Source: Herbiconiux sp. A18JL235 (GTDB taxonomy: Bacteria; Actinomycetota; Actinomycetes; Actinomycetales; Microbacteriaceae). Taken from it: DNA of 64,000 nt. Made by a program: the position numbers and the translations under genes. Location: positions 1,674,001 through 1,738,000 of the forward strand of contig NZ_CP162511.1 of assembly GCF_040939305.1 (NCBI RefSeq). The letters are read 5' to 3'. Each line of letters begins with the position of its first letter. The stretch's first letter is position 1. Below, piece after piece: positions 41,611-50,289 of this stretch. A model generated the notes under the pieces. It did not search any database, was not told the origin of the DNA, and saw nothing but the letters and a program-made list of their open reading frames with translations.

Positions 41611-42936
41611 CTAGAGCCGGCCGGCCGGTTCGAGCAGCCGGGTGAGAGAGGAGTCGAGGTCGGCGATGAGGTCTTCGACGTCTTCGAGCCCGATCGAGAG
41701 CCGCACGGTGCCGCGGGTGAAGCCGGCCCCCTCGAGATCGTGGTCGTTGAGGTGGCTGTGCGTCGTGGTGGCGGGGTGGATGACGAGGCTCCTGGCGTCA
41801 CCCAAGTTGGCGACCAGCTTGAACACCCCGAGGCTGTCGATGAACTCCTCGACCCGCTGGTCGCCCGACACGAGGTCGAAGGAGAACACCGAGCCGGCGC
41901 CGCGGGGGAGGTAGCGCCGGGCCGCCTCGTAGCCGGGGTCGTCGGGGAGGCCGGGGTAGCGCACGAGCGACACGGCGGGATGGGAGTCGAGGAAGGCCGC
42001 GACGGCGAGGGCGTTCGCCGAGTGCTTGGCGACCCGGAGGTCGAGCGTCTCGAGCCCCTGGAGGATCTGGAAGCTGTTGAAGGGCGACAGCGCGGGGCCG
42101 AGGTCGTGCACGAGCTTGACCTTGGCGTACACCAGGTAGGCGCTGCCCGCGCTGCCGAAGGCATCCCAGAGCACGATGTCGCCCACGCGCTCGAAGGGCT
42201 CGGTGAACTGGGGCCAGCGAGCGCGGTCGGCCCCGAAGTCGAAGGTGCCGAGGTCGACGATGACCCCACCCAGCGAGGTGCCGTGACCGCCCAGGAACTT
42301 GGTGGCGGAGTACACCACGATGTCGGCGCCGAACTGCTTCGGACGCTGGAGGTAGGGAGTGGCGACGGTGTTGTCGACGATGAGCGGCACGCCCGCGGCG
42401 TGGGCGATGTCGGCCACGGCCCGCACGTCGAGCACGGAGGCCGTCGGGTTCGTGATGGTCTCGGCGAAGAACGCCCGGGTGGTGGGGCGGGCGGCGGCCC
42501 GCCAGGCCGCGAGGTCGTTCTGGTCGACCAGGGTCACGTCGATGCCGAAGTCGGCGAAGGTGTCGGTGAGCAGGTCGAGGGTGCCCCCGTAGAGCTGGCG
42601 GGCGGCGACGATGTGCTCGCCCTTCTTCGCCAAGGCGAGGAGGGAGACGAGCACCGCCGACTGCCCCGACGCGGTGGCCAGCGCCGCGACGCCGCCGTCG
42701 AGCGCGGCGACCCGCTCCTCGAGCACGGTCTGGGTCGGGTTGCCGGTGCGGCTGTAGAGGTTGCCCTTCTTCTGCAGCGCGAACACGGCCCGGGCCGCGG
42801 CGAAGCTCTCGAACTCGTAGGCGGCGGTCTGGTAGATCGGCACCGCCGCGGGGTTCTGGGCGGTCGCGGTGGTGAAGCCGGCGCGTGTCTGCAGGGTCGA
42901 GAACCGCTCGGCGGTCGCGCTGTCGTCTGTGGTCAC
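41611..42936 (-). CDS. metY: O-acetylhomoserine sulfhydrylase MetY (Cys/Met metabolism PLP enzyme)
   Basis: 441 residues, GTG 42936. The PLP lysine lies in VVYSATKFLGGHGT, and the N-terminal QTRAGFTTATAQNPAAVPIYQTAAYEF and YSRTGNPTQ are typical of MetY. It makes homocysteine from O-acetylhomoserine and sulfide. First gene of a metY-SfnG-like unit and divergent from the hydrolase gene; the shared 129-nt region holds a TTTGTT/AACAAA palindrome. No SAM riboswitch fold was seen upstream. Confidence 0.93.
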   Translation of the reverse strand: MTTDDSATAERFSTLQTRAGFTTATAQNPAAVPIYQTAAYEFESFAAARAVFALQKKGNLYSRTGNPTQTVLEERVAALDGGVAALATASGQSAVLVSLLALAKKGEHIVAARQLYGGTLDLLTDTFADFGIDVTLVDQNDLAAWRAAARPTTRAFFAETITNPTASVLDVRAVADIAHAAGVPLIVDNTVATPYLQRPKQFGADIVVYSATKFLGGHGTSLGGVIVDLGTFDFGADRARWPQFTEPFERVGDIVLWDAFGSAGSAYLVYAKVKLVHDLGPALSPFNSFQILQGLETLDLRVAKHSANALAVAAFLDSHPAVSLVRYPGLPDDPGYEAARRYLPRGAGSVFSFDLVSGDQRVEEFIDSLGVFKLVANLGDARSLVIHPATTTHSHLNDHDLEGAGFTRGTVRLSIGLEDVEDLIADLDSSLTRLLEPAGRL

Positions 42937-42983
42937 CCACCGAGTCTCACCGGGAGGCGTCACCGACGGCCCCCTTCTTACGA

Positions 42984-42999
42984 TTTGTTTCAGAACAAA
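42984..42999. promoter_or_regulatory. Palindromic operator candidate, metY-hydrolase intergenic region
   Basis: TTTGTTTCAGAACAAA is a 6-bp inverted repeat with a 4-nt centre. It overlaps the expected -35 position of a CATACT -10 box (43014-43019) reading toward the hydrolase gene. A related AACAAAC half-site lies at about 43026. The same TTTGT/ACAAA arms occur at 45235-45285. Confidence 0.55.
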
Positions 43000-43065
43000 A
43001 GCACCAGCTGGGTCATACTGGCCCGAACAAACACTTCGCCGCGACCGGACAGCTGAAGGAGCACC

Positions 43066-43812
43066 GTGACGACAGAAGACTGGGTCGAGCCGACAGCCGC
43101 CCTCCGGGGATCGATCGTCGTGCTGGCGGGCCGGGGCGAGCACCGGGCGGTGTACCGCCGCTTCGCCGCGAGGCTCGCCTACGACGGCTACCGCGTCGCC
43201 GTGATCGCCGACGCCGCCGCCGACCTCGACGACACCGTCGCCGAGGCGACGCGGCTGCTCGGAGAGCGCACCGACGTGCCGCGGGTTCTCGTGGGGTCGG
43301 ACACAGGCGCCTCCGTCGCGGCGACCCTGCTCGCCCAGGGGCTCGTGTTCGCCGACGTCGCCGTGCTCGCGGGGCTCCCGGTCGACGCGCCCGGGAGGGC
43401 CGGCGAGCTCGACTGGAGCGACGAGCTCGAGGCGCGGAGCGCCTGCCCCGTGCACCGGGGGGTGCTCGCCGAGCCGGGAGCCGTCGATCACGGCGCGCTC
43501 GCCAGGCGCCACCCCCTGCTCGACTCCGTCGACGCGCGCACCCTCGCCGGGGTGCTCGTGCCCGTGCTGACGGTGCACGGCAGCGCCGACGTGATCAGTC
43601 CGGCCGGGACGGCCGCCGCCGTCTACGAGGCCGCACCCGAGATCGAGAGCTACCTCGTCGAGGGTGGCAGGCACGACATCCTCAACGACGTCACCCACCG
43701 CTCGGTGGCGGCGACGATCGTGCTCTTCCTCGAACGGCTGCGGAACCCTGGGCGGGAGCGGGTTGTCGTGCCCGCCCGCGACGCCCTGCCGCTGGCTACG
43801 ATGAAGATCTGA
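43066..43812 (+). CDS. Alpha/beta-hydrolase-fold protein with Asp at the nucleophile elbow
   Basis: 248 residues, GTG 43066 with GAAGGAG upstream. Alpha/beta hydrolase fold: strand-turn-helix elbow LVGSDTGAS (G77-S78-D79-T80-G81), an acid site in HGSADVISP and the catalytic-type His in GGRHDILND. The usual nucleophile Ser of GxSxG is replaced by Asp79. Asp nucleophiles are known in haloalkane dehalogenases and epoxide hydrolases, so it could be an active Asp-type hydrolase; Ser78 may instead be the nucleophile in a shifted elbow. Divergent from metY and upstream of MocR. Confidence 0.7.
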   Translation: MTTEDWVEPTAALRGSIVVLAGRGEHRAVYRRFAARLAYDGYRVAVIADAAADLDDTVAEATRLLGERTDVPRVLVGSDTGASVAATLLAQGLVFADVAVLAGLPVDAPGRAGELDWSDELEARSACPVHRGVLAEPGAVDHGALARRHPLLDSVDARTLAGVLVPVLTVHGSADVISPAGTAAAVYEAAPEIESYLVEGGRHDILNDVTHRSVAATIVLFLERLRNPGRERVVVPARDALPLATMKI

Positions 43813-43899
43813 CGCCGTCGCCCGGCGGCGTGCGGATCGAAGGGCACCACCATCGTCGTTTCCCAGGCCGGCCGCCGGGCCGTCGACCCCGCGTGGCTC

Positions 43900-45231
43900 G
43901 TGGAACGCCTCGGCGACCGCACCGCCGCCGGGGTCGCCGCCGCCGTCGAGTCGCTGATCGTCTCGGGGGAGCTCGAACAGGGTGTGCGCCTGCCCACGGT
44001 GCGGGAGTTCGCCGGGGTCGCCGACTCCTCGATCGGCACGGTGCTCGCCGCCTGGAACCTGCTGCGTGAGCGCGGGCTCATCGAGACCCACCGCCGCGGC
44101 GGCACCACGGTGCTCGGTGCCGCCCCCGCACCCGAGGCACCGCCGTTCCCGGGCTGGGCCGCCGTCGACCTCGCGCAGAGCGCCCCCGACATCGCCCTGC
44201 AGCCGGAGCTCGGGGAGGCGCTGCTGGCCTCGCTCGGTGACAAGGATCTCAACGTCTTCGGCCGCGAGCACATGACCGAGCGGCTGCGCGCGGCGGTCGA
44301 GCCGAGCTGGCCCTTCGCTCCCGAGTCCTGGACGACGGCGGGCGGCGGCACCGAGGCTCTCCTTCTCGCCACCGCGGCCGCCGCACCCCGCGGCAGCCTC
44401 GTCGCCGTCGACGAGCCGCTCAGCCCCGGCTTCCTCGACACCCTCCGCGACCTCGACCTCACCCCGATCGCCGTCGCCGCCGACGAGGACGGGCCGCTCC
44501 CCGACGCGCTCGCCGGAGCGCTGGCCGCCGGTGCCGTCGCCTTCGTCTTCCAGCCGGGCGCGCCGTTCGCCGACCGCTACACGGTGACCGCCGAGCGCGC
44601 CGCCGAGCTCGCCTCCGTCATCGAGCGGCAGGCCGCCGACACCGCGTTCTGGGTGGTCGAAGACGACTCCATCGGGCCGTTGGCCGGCTCCGAGCCGCCC
44701 TCGCTCGGTGCGGTGCTTCCCGAGCGGGTCATCCGCATCCGCAGCTACTGCAAGGCCTTCGGCATCGACGTGCGCACCTCGGTGCTGGGCGGCGCCCGCG
44801 AGCTCGTCGACCGCAGCATCCGCCTGCGCAGCTTCGGGGTGGGCTCGAACAGCCGCATCCTGCAGAACACGCTGGCGCATCTCGTCGAATCGCACGCCGC
44901 CGCACGGTCGGTGGCGACGGCTCGGGCCGCCTACGCTTCGCGACGGATGGCGCTGCTCTCCGCGCTGCGGCGGGAGGGCGCCGTCGCGCGGTCGGGGGAG
45001 CAGTCGCTCGTGGTCTGGGTCGAGGTCGCCGACGAGGCGACGGCGGCCGTCGCCCTGGCACGGGAGGGCATGTACGTGGGGCTCGGCTCGAAGTCGTTCG
45101 CGGGTGCGGTGCCGGTGCCGCTCCTGCGCATCTCGGTCACGCAGCTGCCCGACGACGAGGAGCGGGTGGGTGAGCTCGCCCGCGCCGTCGCCCGGGCGGC
45201 GCGTGGTGGCGCCAGGGAGTTCTTCGACTGA
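43900..45231 (+). CDS. MocR-type (GntR-aminotransferase) transcriptional regulator
   Basis: 443 residues. An N-terminal winged helix (LPTVREFAGVADSSIGTVLAAW) is fused to a fold-type I aminotransferase-like domain whose PLP lysine is in SYCKAFGIDVR. Such regulators sense PLP adducts or amines and bind near their own target promoters. Start given as GTG 43900. The frame is open to 43813 with no ATG, GTG or TTG further upstream; a few more residues would be expected, so a rare ATC start at 43852 cannot be excluded. It lies in the middle of the sulfur-related island, with palindromes at both ends, and is the most likely local regulator. Confidence 0.85.
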   Translation: MERLGDRTAAGVAAAVESLIVSGELEQGVRLPTVREFAGVADSSIGTVLAAWNLLRERGLIETHRRGGTTVLGAAPAPEAPPFPGWAAVDLAQSAPDIALQPELGEALLASLGDKDLNVFGREHMTERLRAAVEPSWPFAPESWTTAGGGTEALLLATAAAAPRGSLVAVDEPLSPGFLDTLRDLDLTPIAVAADEDGPLPDALAGALAAGAVAFVFQPGAPFADRYTVTAERAAELASVIERQAADTAFWVVEDDSIGPLAGSEPPSLGAVLPERVIRIRSYCKAFGIDVRTSVLGGARELVDRSIRLRSFGVGSNSRILQNTLAHLVESHAAARSVATARAAYASRRMALLSALRREGAVARSGEQSLVVWVEVADEATAAVALAREGMYVGLGSKSFAGAVPVPLLRISVTQLPDDEERVGELARAVARAARGGAREFFD

Positions 45232-45234
45232 TCT

Positions 45235-45285
45235 CTTTGTAACGGTCTGTGACCGAAACAAAGTGCAACGTTCGGGATCTTTGTT
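45235..45285. promoter_or_regulatory. Double palindromic operator candidate upstream of the NtaA/SnaA-like gene
   Basis: A 29-nt palindrome at 45235-45263 reads CTTTGT-N2-CGGTC-N3-GACCG-N2-ACAAAG. Its right arm AACAAAG (45257-45263) then forms a second perfect inverted repeat with CTTTGTT (45279-45285). It fills the 77-nt gap between the regulator's stop and the ATG at 45309. The arms match those of the 42984-42999 site. Confidence 0.65.
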
Positions 45286-45308
45286 CGCGTGCTCGCCATG
45301 ATCGAGGC

Positions 45309-46715
45309 ATGAGCGAACAGAGCAACGGCCGTCAGATCATCTTCGGCGCCATCCTCACCGGGGCAGGCGGCCCCGGCCACGCCAACGCCTGGCGCGATGC
45401 GCAGGTGCAGGCCGACTCCTCGATCGACGTCACCTGGTACATCGAGCAGGCCCGCCTCGCCGAGCAGGCGAAGCTCGACCTGGTGTTCATCGTCGACTCG
45501 CAGTTCATCACCCCCGACTCGCCGCCGCACTACCTCAACCGCCTCGAGCCGTTCACGCTCCTCTCGGCCCTTGCGGTGACCACCACCCACATCGGCCTGG
45601 TCGGCACGGTGACGACGAGCTACAACGACCCGTTCAACACCGCCCGCCGCTTCGCCTCGCTCGATCTCATCTCGGGCGGGCGCGCGGGCTGGAACGTCGT
45701 GACGAGCGGCGACGCCGGCACCGCGTCGAACTTCAGCCTCGACGAGCACTTCGACTACGACACCCGCTACGGCCGCGCCCTCGAGCACGTCGAGGTGGTG
45801 AAGGCGCTCTGGGACTCCTACGAGGACGACGCCTTCCCCCGCGACCGCGAGTCGGGGGTGTTCCTCGACCCGTCGAGGCTTCACGCCCTGCACCACCGCG
45901 GCGAGCACTTCCAGGTGGCGGGCCCGCTCAACATCTCGCGCTCGCCGCAGGGCCAGCCGGTGATCTTCCAGGCCGGCGACTCCGAACAGGGCCGCGACCT
46001 CGGCGCGCGCATCGGCGAGGGCATCTTCACCTTCGCGCCCTCGCTCGAGCAGGGCAAGGCCTTCGCCGCCGACCTCAAGGCGCGGGCAGCGGCGCTCGGC
46101 CGCGACCCCTCGGGCGTGCTCATCCTGCCCGGCACCACGATCTTCGTGGGCGACACCGACGACGAAGCACGCGAGATCGAGCGCGCCACCCAGCTCGCCG
46201 ACGGCGGCTTCGACAAGGCGCTCGGGGAGTTCGGGCGCTCCTTCGGCTGGCACGACTTCCGGCAGTACGAGCTCGACGCGCCGTTCCCCGCCGGGGTGCT
46301 GCGCTTCGCCGAGCGCAGCTTCCGCACCCAGGCCGAGAAGATCGTGGCCTTCGCCGAGGCCGACGGGCTCACCCTCCGGCAGGTGATCGAGGCCGTGGCG
46401 AGCCCGAAGCCCGGTCCCTTCACCGGCACGGCCGAGACCGTTGCCGACGCGCTGCAGCAGTGGTTCGAGGCGGGCGCCGTCGACGGCTTCAACCTGCACG
46501 TCGGCAGGCCAGACCAGTTCGGCCGCTTCACCGACGAGGTGCTGCCGATCCTGCGCGAGCGGGGTCTGTTCCGCGAGGAGTACAGCGGATCGACCCTCCG
46601 CGAGAACCTCGGGCTGCCGTTCCTGGAGAACCGCCATACCCTCGCCCGCCGCCGCGCCGAGCAGGCCGAGCGCGAGGAGCTCGACGCCGCGCACGGCCTC
46701 GTGGCGAACGCCTGA
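45309..46715 (+). CDS. NtaA/SnaA/DszA-family FMN-dependent monooxygenase
   Basis: 468 residues, ATG 45309. LLM-type barrel with family landmarks: WYIEQARLAEQAKLDLVFIVD, LDLISGGRAGWNVVTS, QPVIFQAGDSEQGRDLGAR and FTGTAETVADALQQWFEAGA. Relatives oxidise nitrilotriacetate, EDTA, dibenzothiophene sulfone or pristinamycin intermediates using reduced FMN. Its place beside an ABC importer, MetY and an SfnG-like enzyme suggests breakdown of an imported organosulfur or amine compound. Probably first gene of an operon with the transporter, controlled by the palindromic site upstream. Confidence 0.88.
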   Translation: MSEQSNGRQIIFGAILTGAGGPGHANAWRDAQVQADSSIDVTWYIEQARLAEQAKLDLVFIVDSQFITPDSPPHYLNRLEPFTLLSALAVTTTHIGLVGTVTTSYNDPFNTARRFASLDLISGGRAGWNVVTSGDAGTASNFSLDEHFDYDTRYGRALEHVEVVKALWDSYEDDAFPRDRESGVFLDPSRLHALHHRGEHFQVAGPLNISRSPQGQPVIFQAGDSEQGRDLGARIGEGIFTFAPSLEQGKAFAADLKARAAALGRDPSGVLILPGTTIFVGDTDDEAREIERATQLADGGFDKALGEFGRSFGWHDFRQYELDAPFPAGVLRFAERSFRTQAEKIVAFAEADGLTLRQVIEAVASPKPGPFTGTAETVADALQQWFEAGAVDGFNLHVGRPDQFGRFTDEVLPILRERGLFREEYSGSTLRENLGLPFLENRHTLARRRAEQAEREELDAAHGLVANA

Positions 46716-46761
46716 CCCGAGACACTGCTCAATTCCTGCCCACACAGCATTCCGGAGAACC

Positions 46762-48321
46762 ATGACCACCTCACCTCCCAGACCCCTGTTCCGAGCCGCC
46801 CGCACGGCAGCCGTCGTCGCCGCCGCAGCCCTGTTGTTCACCGGATGCGCGGCCCCCGCCAGCTCGACGGATGCGACGAGCACCGAGCCGAGCGTTCTGC
46901 GCTGGGCGTTCAGCCTCCCCACCTCGTGGGACCCGGTGACCAGCCGCACCGGCAACGACATCAACACGATCAGCCTCGCCTACGCCTCGCTCACCCAGAT
47001 CGACGCCGACGGCACCGTGCTGCCGGCCCTCGCGGAGAGCTGGGACTACGACGACGCGGGAACCGCGGTCACCTTCCACCTCCGCCCCGACCTCGTCTTT
47101 AGCGACGGCACGCCGCTCGACGCCGAGGCCGTGAAAGAGTTCTTCGAGCGCGGGAAGACGCAGGAGGACTCCTTCCTGCGCGACCAGCTCGCCACCGTCG
47201 ACACGATCACCGCCGACAGTGCGACCGACGTCACGCTTCACCTCACCGGTGTCGACTACCAGGTGCCCGCCCTCGTCGCCGGCCGCACCGGAGCGATCGC
47301 GAGCCCCACTGCCGCCGAGGCCGACCCCGAGAAGCTCGCCGCCTGGCCGGTGGGCGCCGGCCCGTTCACGATCACCGAGTTCGTGCCCGAGTCGCACGCC
47401 ACTTTCGAGAAGAACCCCGACTACTGGGATGCCGACGACATCCACATCGACCGCTTCGAGTTGACCGTCGCCCCCGATGCGGCGACGCTGGTGGCCGGCA
47501 TCCAGTCGGGTTCCTTCGACGTCGCCACCCTCCCCGCCACGAAGATCGAGGAGGCCGAGGCGGCGGGGCTCACCGTCACCGTGAAGCCGTCGCTCGCGGT
47601 GAGCGACGTCTCCATCAACGCGAACAAGGCTCCGTTCGACGACCCGAAGGTGGTGGAGGCGTTCCGCTACGCCTTCGACCGCCAGCAGTTCGTCGACGTC
47701 ATCACTTCGGGCAAGGGTGAGGTCACGCACCAGCCGTTCCCGAAGGGCAACCCGGCCTTCAACCCCGAGGTCGAGAAGTTCTGGGACTACGACCCCGAGA
47801 AGGCGAAGGCCCTGCTGAAGGAGGCGGGCTACGACGAGGGTGAGCTCTCGCTCGAGATCACGGCGGCGTCGTTCAGCGAGCAGGGTGCCGAGATCGCCCA
47901 GGCGCAGCTCGCCGAGATCGGCGTGGACTCCACCATCTCGCTCGTGCCGCCGGGGTCGTCGACCTGGCAGAGCGAGGTCTACATCGCGAAGAACCCGCAG
48001 CTGGCCATCGACGGCACCATCGGCCGCGAGACCCCCGTGCAGAACCTGCTCGCGGTCTACGGGCCGCAGGGCATCATGAACCTCTCCGGCCCGAACGCCT
48101 CCGACGGGTTCCTCGCCGCGCTGCAGAAGGTGCGTGAGACGCCCCTCGACGACGCCACCTACCCCGAGGTGCTGCAGGCAGCCGTGAAGGCGGGCGTCGA
48201 GCAGTCGCCGACGAACTACCTCTACAGCTCGCCGTGGGTCGTCGCCTCCAGCTCGTCGGTGAGCGAGCTCAACCTGCTGCCGTCCCAGTTCCGCTGGGAG
48301 GGCGTGACGGTGGGGCACTAG
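46762..48321 (+). CDS. Family-5 ABC transporter substrate-binding lipoprotein
   Basis: 519 residues, ATG 46762 with GGAG upstream. Signal peptide with lipobox LLFTGC near residue 27, then the SBP_bac_5 two-lobe fold (LAESWDYDDAGTAVTFHLR, VGAGPFTITEF, RYAFDRQQFVDVI, YDPEKAKALLKEAGY). Family 5 proteins bind di- and oligopeptides, nickel or glutathione-like ligands; the ligand here is unknown. 46 nt downstream of the monooxygenase and 42 nt upstream of the permeases, so it belongs to one importer operon. Confidence 0.92.
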   Translation: MTTSPPRPLFRAARTAAVVAAAALLFTGCAAPASSTDATSTEPSVLRWAFSLPTSWDPVTSRTGNDINTISLAYASLTQIDADGTVLPALAESWDYDDAGTAVTFHLRPDLVFSDGTPLDAEAVKEFFERGKTQEDSFLRDQLATVDTITADSATDVTLHLTGVDYQVPALVAGRTGAIASPTAAEADPEKLAAWPVGAGPFTITEFVPESHATFEKNPDYWDADDIHIDRFELTVAPDAATLVAGIQSGSFDVATLPATKIEEAEAAGLTVTVKPSLAVSDVSINANKAPFDDPKVVEAFRYAFDRQQFVDVITSGKGEVTHQPFPKGNPAFNPEVEKFWDYDPEKAKALLKEAGYDEGELSLEITAASFSEQGAEIAQAQLAEIGVDSTISLVPPGSSTWQSEVYIAKNPQLAIDGTIGRETPVQNLLAVYGPQGIMNLSGPNASDGFLAALQKVRETPLDDATYPEVLQAAVKAGVEQSPTNYLYSSPWVVASSSSVSELNLLPSQFRWEGVTVGH

Positions 48322-48363
48322 CCCCGGCGCGCATCCGTCGATGTCGAGAACAGGAGCACGACC

Positions 48364-49426
48364 ATGACCACCCAGCTGATCGCACCGCCCGGCGACGCGC
48401 TCGCGGCGCCGCTCGCCCCGCGGGTCGCCGAGCTCAGGCACCCCGTGCGGGGAGACGGATGGCGCCGCGTGCGCACCGTGCTGTGGTGGCTCGCGCGCAC
48501 CCTGCTGGTCGTGGTGCCGGTGTTCCTGTTCTCGACCCTCATCACCTTCGCCCTGGGGTCGGCGAGCGGGCTGAACCCCGCCGCCGCCCTCGCGGGCGAC
48601 AACGCCACCCCCGATGATCGCGCAGATCGACGCGCAGTACGGCCTCGACCAGCCCTTCGTCGTGCAGTACCTGCAGTGGATCGGCGGCGTGCTCACGGGC
48701 GACCTCGGCACCTCGTGGTTCAACAACACCCCGGTGGCGGAGCTCATCGGCCAGCGGCTGGCCATCAGCAGCGCCTCGATCGCGGGTTTCGCCCTCGTGA
48801 TCGGGGTGGTGTTCGGCACCCTGCTCGGCCTCGTCGCCGCGGTGAACCAGGGGCGCTTCGTCGACCGGGCGGTGACCGCGGTCGCCTCGTTCATGTCGAC
48901 GTTGCCGCCCTTCGTGGTGTCGATCGGGCTCATCGTCGTGCTGAGCATCTGGCTCCACCTGCTGCCCTCGGCCGGGTACGTGCCGCCGCAGCAGGACTTC
49001 TGGCGCTGGCTCTCGCTCATCACCATGCCGGCCATCGCGCTCAGCCTCGACACCGTCGCCGAGCTCGCCCGGCAGCTGCGCACAGGCCTCGTCTCGACCC
49101 TGCAGGAGAACTACATCACCGGTGCCGTGGTGCGCGGGCTCAGCCGGCGGCGGGTGCTGTTCGGGCACGCCCTCCGCAACGGGGCGGGCCCGGCGGTCGC
49201 CATCCTGGGCATGAAGATCCCGACCCTCTTGGGCGGTGCCGTGGTGACGGAGACCATCTTCAGCATGCCGGGGTTCGGGATGCTCTCCGCCGACTCCGCC
49301 CTGCGCGGAGACGTCCCCGTGGTGCAGGGCACGCTCGTCGTGGCCATCGTGCTGGTGCTGTTCTGCAACGTCGTGGTGAACGTCGTGCTCGGCAGCCTGC
49401 GGCCGGCCTCCCGGCGGGGGAGGTGA
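48364..49426 (+). pseudogene. ABC transporter permease (DppB/OppB-like) with a frameshift
   Basis: The gene starts at ATG 48364 with a first membrane helix (TLLVVVPVFLFSTLITFALG) and the family segment LNPAAALAGDNATP, then leaves frame. The remainder, from MIAQIDAQYGLDQPF (48614) to the stop at 49426, is in another frame and carries the other helices and the EAA-like loop (ENYITGAVVRGLSRRRVLFGHALRNG). Removing one C from the C5 run at 48608-48612 restores a continuous ~353-residue permease (…ATPMIAQID…). Either a genuine inactivating or phase-variable mutation, or a sequencing error. If real, the importer loses one of its two permeases. The 48614-49426 part alone would be annotated as a 270-residue permease lacking its first helix. 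Confidence 0.85.
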
Positions 49427-50289
49427 CGCCCGTGCTCCGCTCCGCTCTCCGCCTCCCGAGCGCCAGGATCGCCGTCGGCATCCTCGTCGTCATCGCCGTG
49501 CTCGCGCTCTTCGGCCCGCTCCTGGCCCCCCTCGACCCGCTGGCCCAGAACTCGAAGGAGATCCTCCAGGGCCCCACCGCCGAGCACTGGCTCGGCACCG
49601 ACGGCCTCGGCCGCGACGTGCTCAGCCGCCTGCTCGCAGGTTCCACCGTCTCGGTGCTCGCCGCCCTGCAATCGGTCGTCGTCGGGCTCGCGCTGGGCGC
49701 ACTGCCCGGCCTCCTGTCGGTGTACCTCGGCCGCGCGTTCGAGTGGGTGACGCTCCGCCTCATGGACAGCTTCATCACCCTGCCGTTCCTCGTCTTCGCC
49801 ATCGCCATGACGGCCCTGCTCGGCAACGGGCTCACGCAGGCCATGATCGCGGTCGGCATCCTCATCGCCCCCGCGTTCTACCGGGTCACCCGGGCGGCGG
49901 CGCTCGCCGTGTCGCACTCGCCCTACGTCGAGGCGGCGCAACTGCTCGGTGCCTCGACCAGCTGGGTGGTACGCAAGCACGTCTGGCGGAAGGTGCTTCC
50001 GGCGGTCGCCGTCACGACGGCGGGCATGACGGGCGCGAGCCTCGTCATCGTCGCATCGCTGACCTTCCTCGGCATCGGAATCGTGCCGCCCGAGCCCACC
50101 TGGGGCGGTCTCCTCGCCACCGATCTGGCGAACCTCTACCAGCGGCCGTTCGGCCCGGTGGTGCCCGCGCTCGTCATCATCGGCACGGTCTGGGCGCTGA
50201 ACGCGCTCGCCGACGCCCTCAAAGACTCCGGCGGCGTCGCCGCGCCGGTGGCGAAGAAGACCCGACGGGAGCTCAGCCATGCCGCATGA
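49423..50289 (+). CDS. ABC transporter permease (DppC/OppC-like)
   Basis: 288 residues, GTG 49423 overlapping the previous stop as GTGA. N-terminal helix AVGILVVIAVLALFGPLLAP, conserved GTDGLGRDVLSRLL, further membrane helices and the ATPase-contact loop HSPYVEAAQLLGASTSWVVRKH. It is the second channel half of the family-5 importer. The open frame upstream is a chance extension that reaches back to the N-terminal piece of the frameshifted first permease. Its end overlaps the ATPase gene by 11 nt. Confidence 0.92.
   Translation: MTPVLRSALRLPSARIAVGILVVIAVLALFGPLLAPLDPLAQNSKEILQGPTAEHWLGTDGLGRDVLSRLLAGSTVSVLAALQSVVVGLALGALPGLLSVYLGRAFEWVTLRLMDSFITLPFLVFAIAMTALLGNGLTQAMIAVGILIAPAFYRVTRAAALAVSHSPYVEAAQLLGASTSWVVRKHVWRKVLPAVAVTTAGMTGASLVIVASLTFLGIGIVPPEPTWGGLLATDLANLYQRPFGPVVPALVIIGTVWALNALADALKDSGGVAAPVAKKTRRELSHAA

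Noticed and set aside
42937-43065. SAM riboswitch upstream of metY
   Set aside because: The 129-nt region shows only short palindromes and divergent promoters, no SAM-I-like paired stems.
41611-45261. A 1216-residue minus-strand open frame
   Set aside because: Only the last 441 residues (from GTG 42936) match MetY; the rest is antisense to the hydrolase and MocR genes and low-complexity.
48364-50289. A single 641-residue open frame spanning both permease genes
   Set aside because: Only its first ~80 and last ~288 residues look like permease; the middle is Arg-rich antithesis sequence. It is the frameshifted first permease joined by chance to the second.
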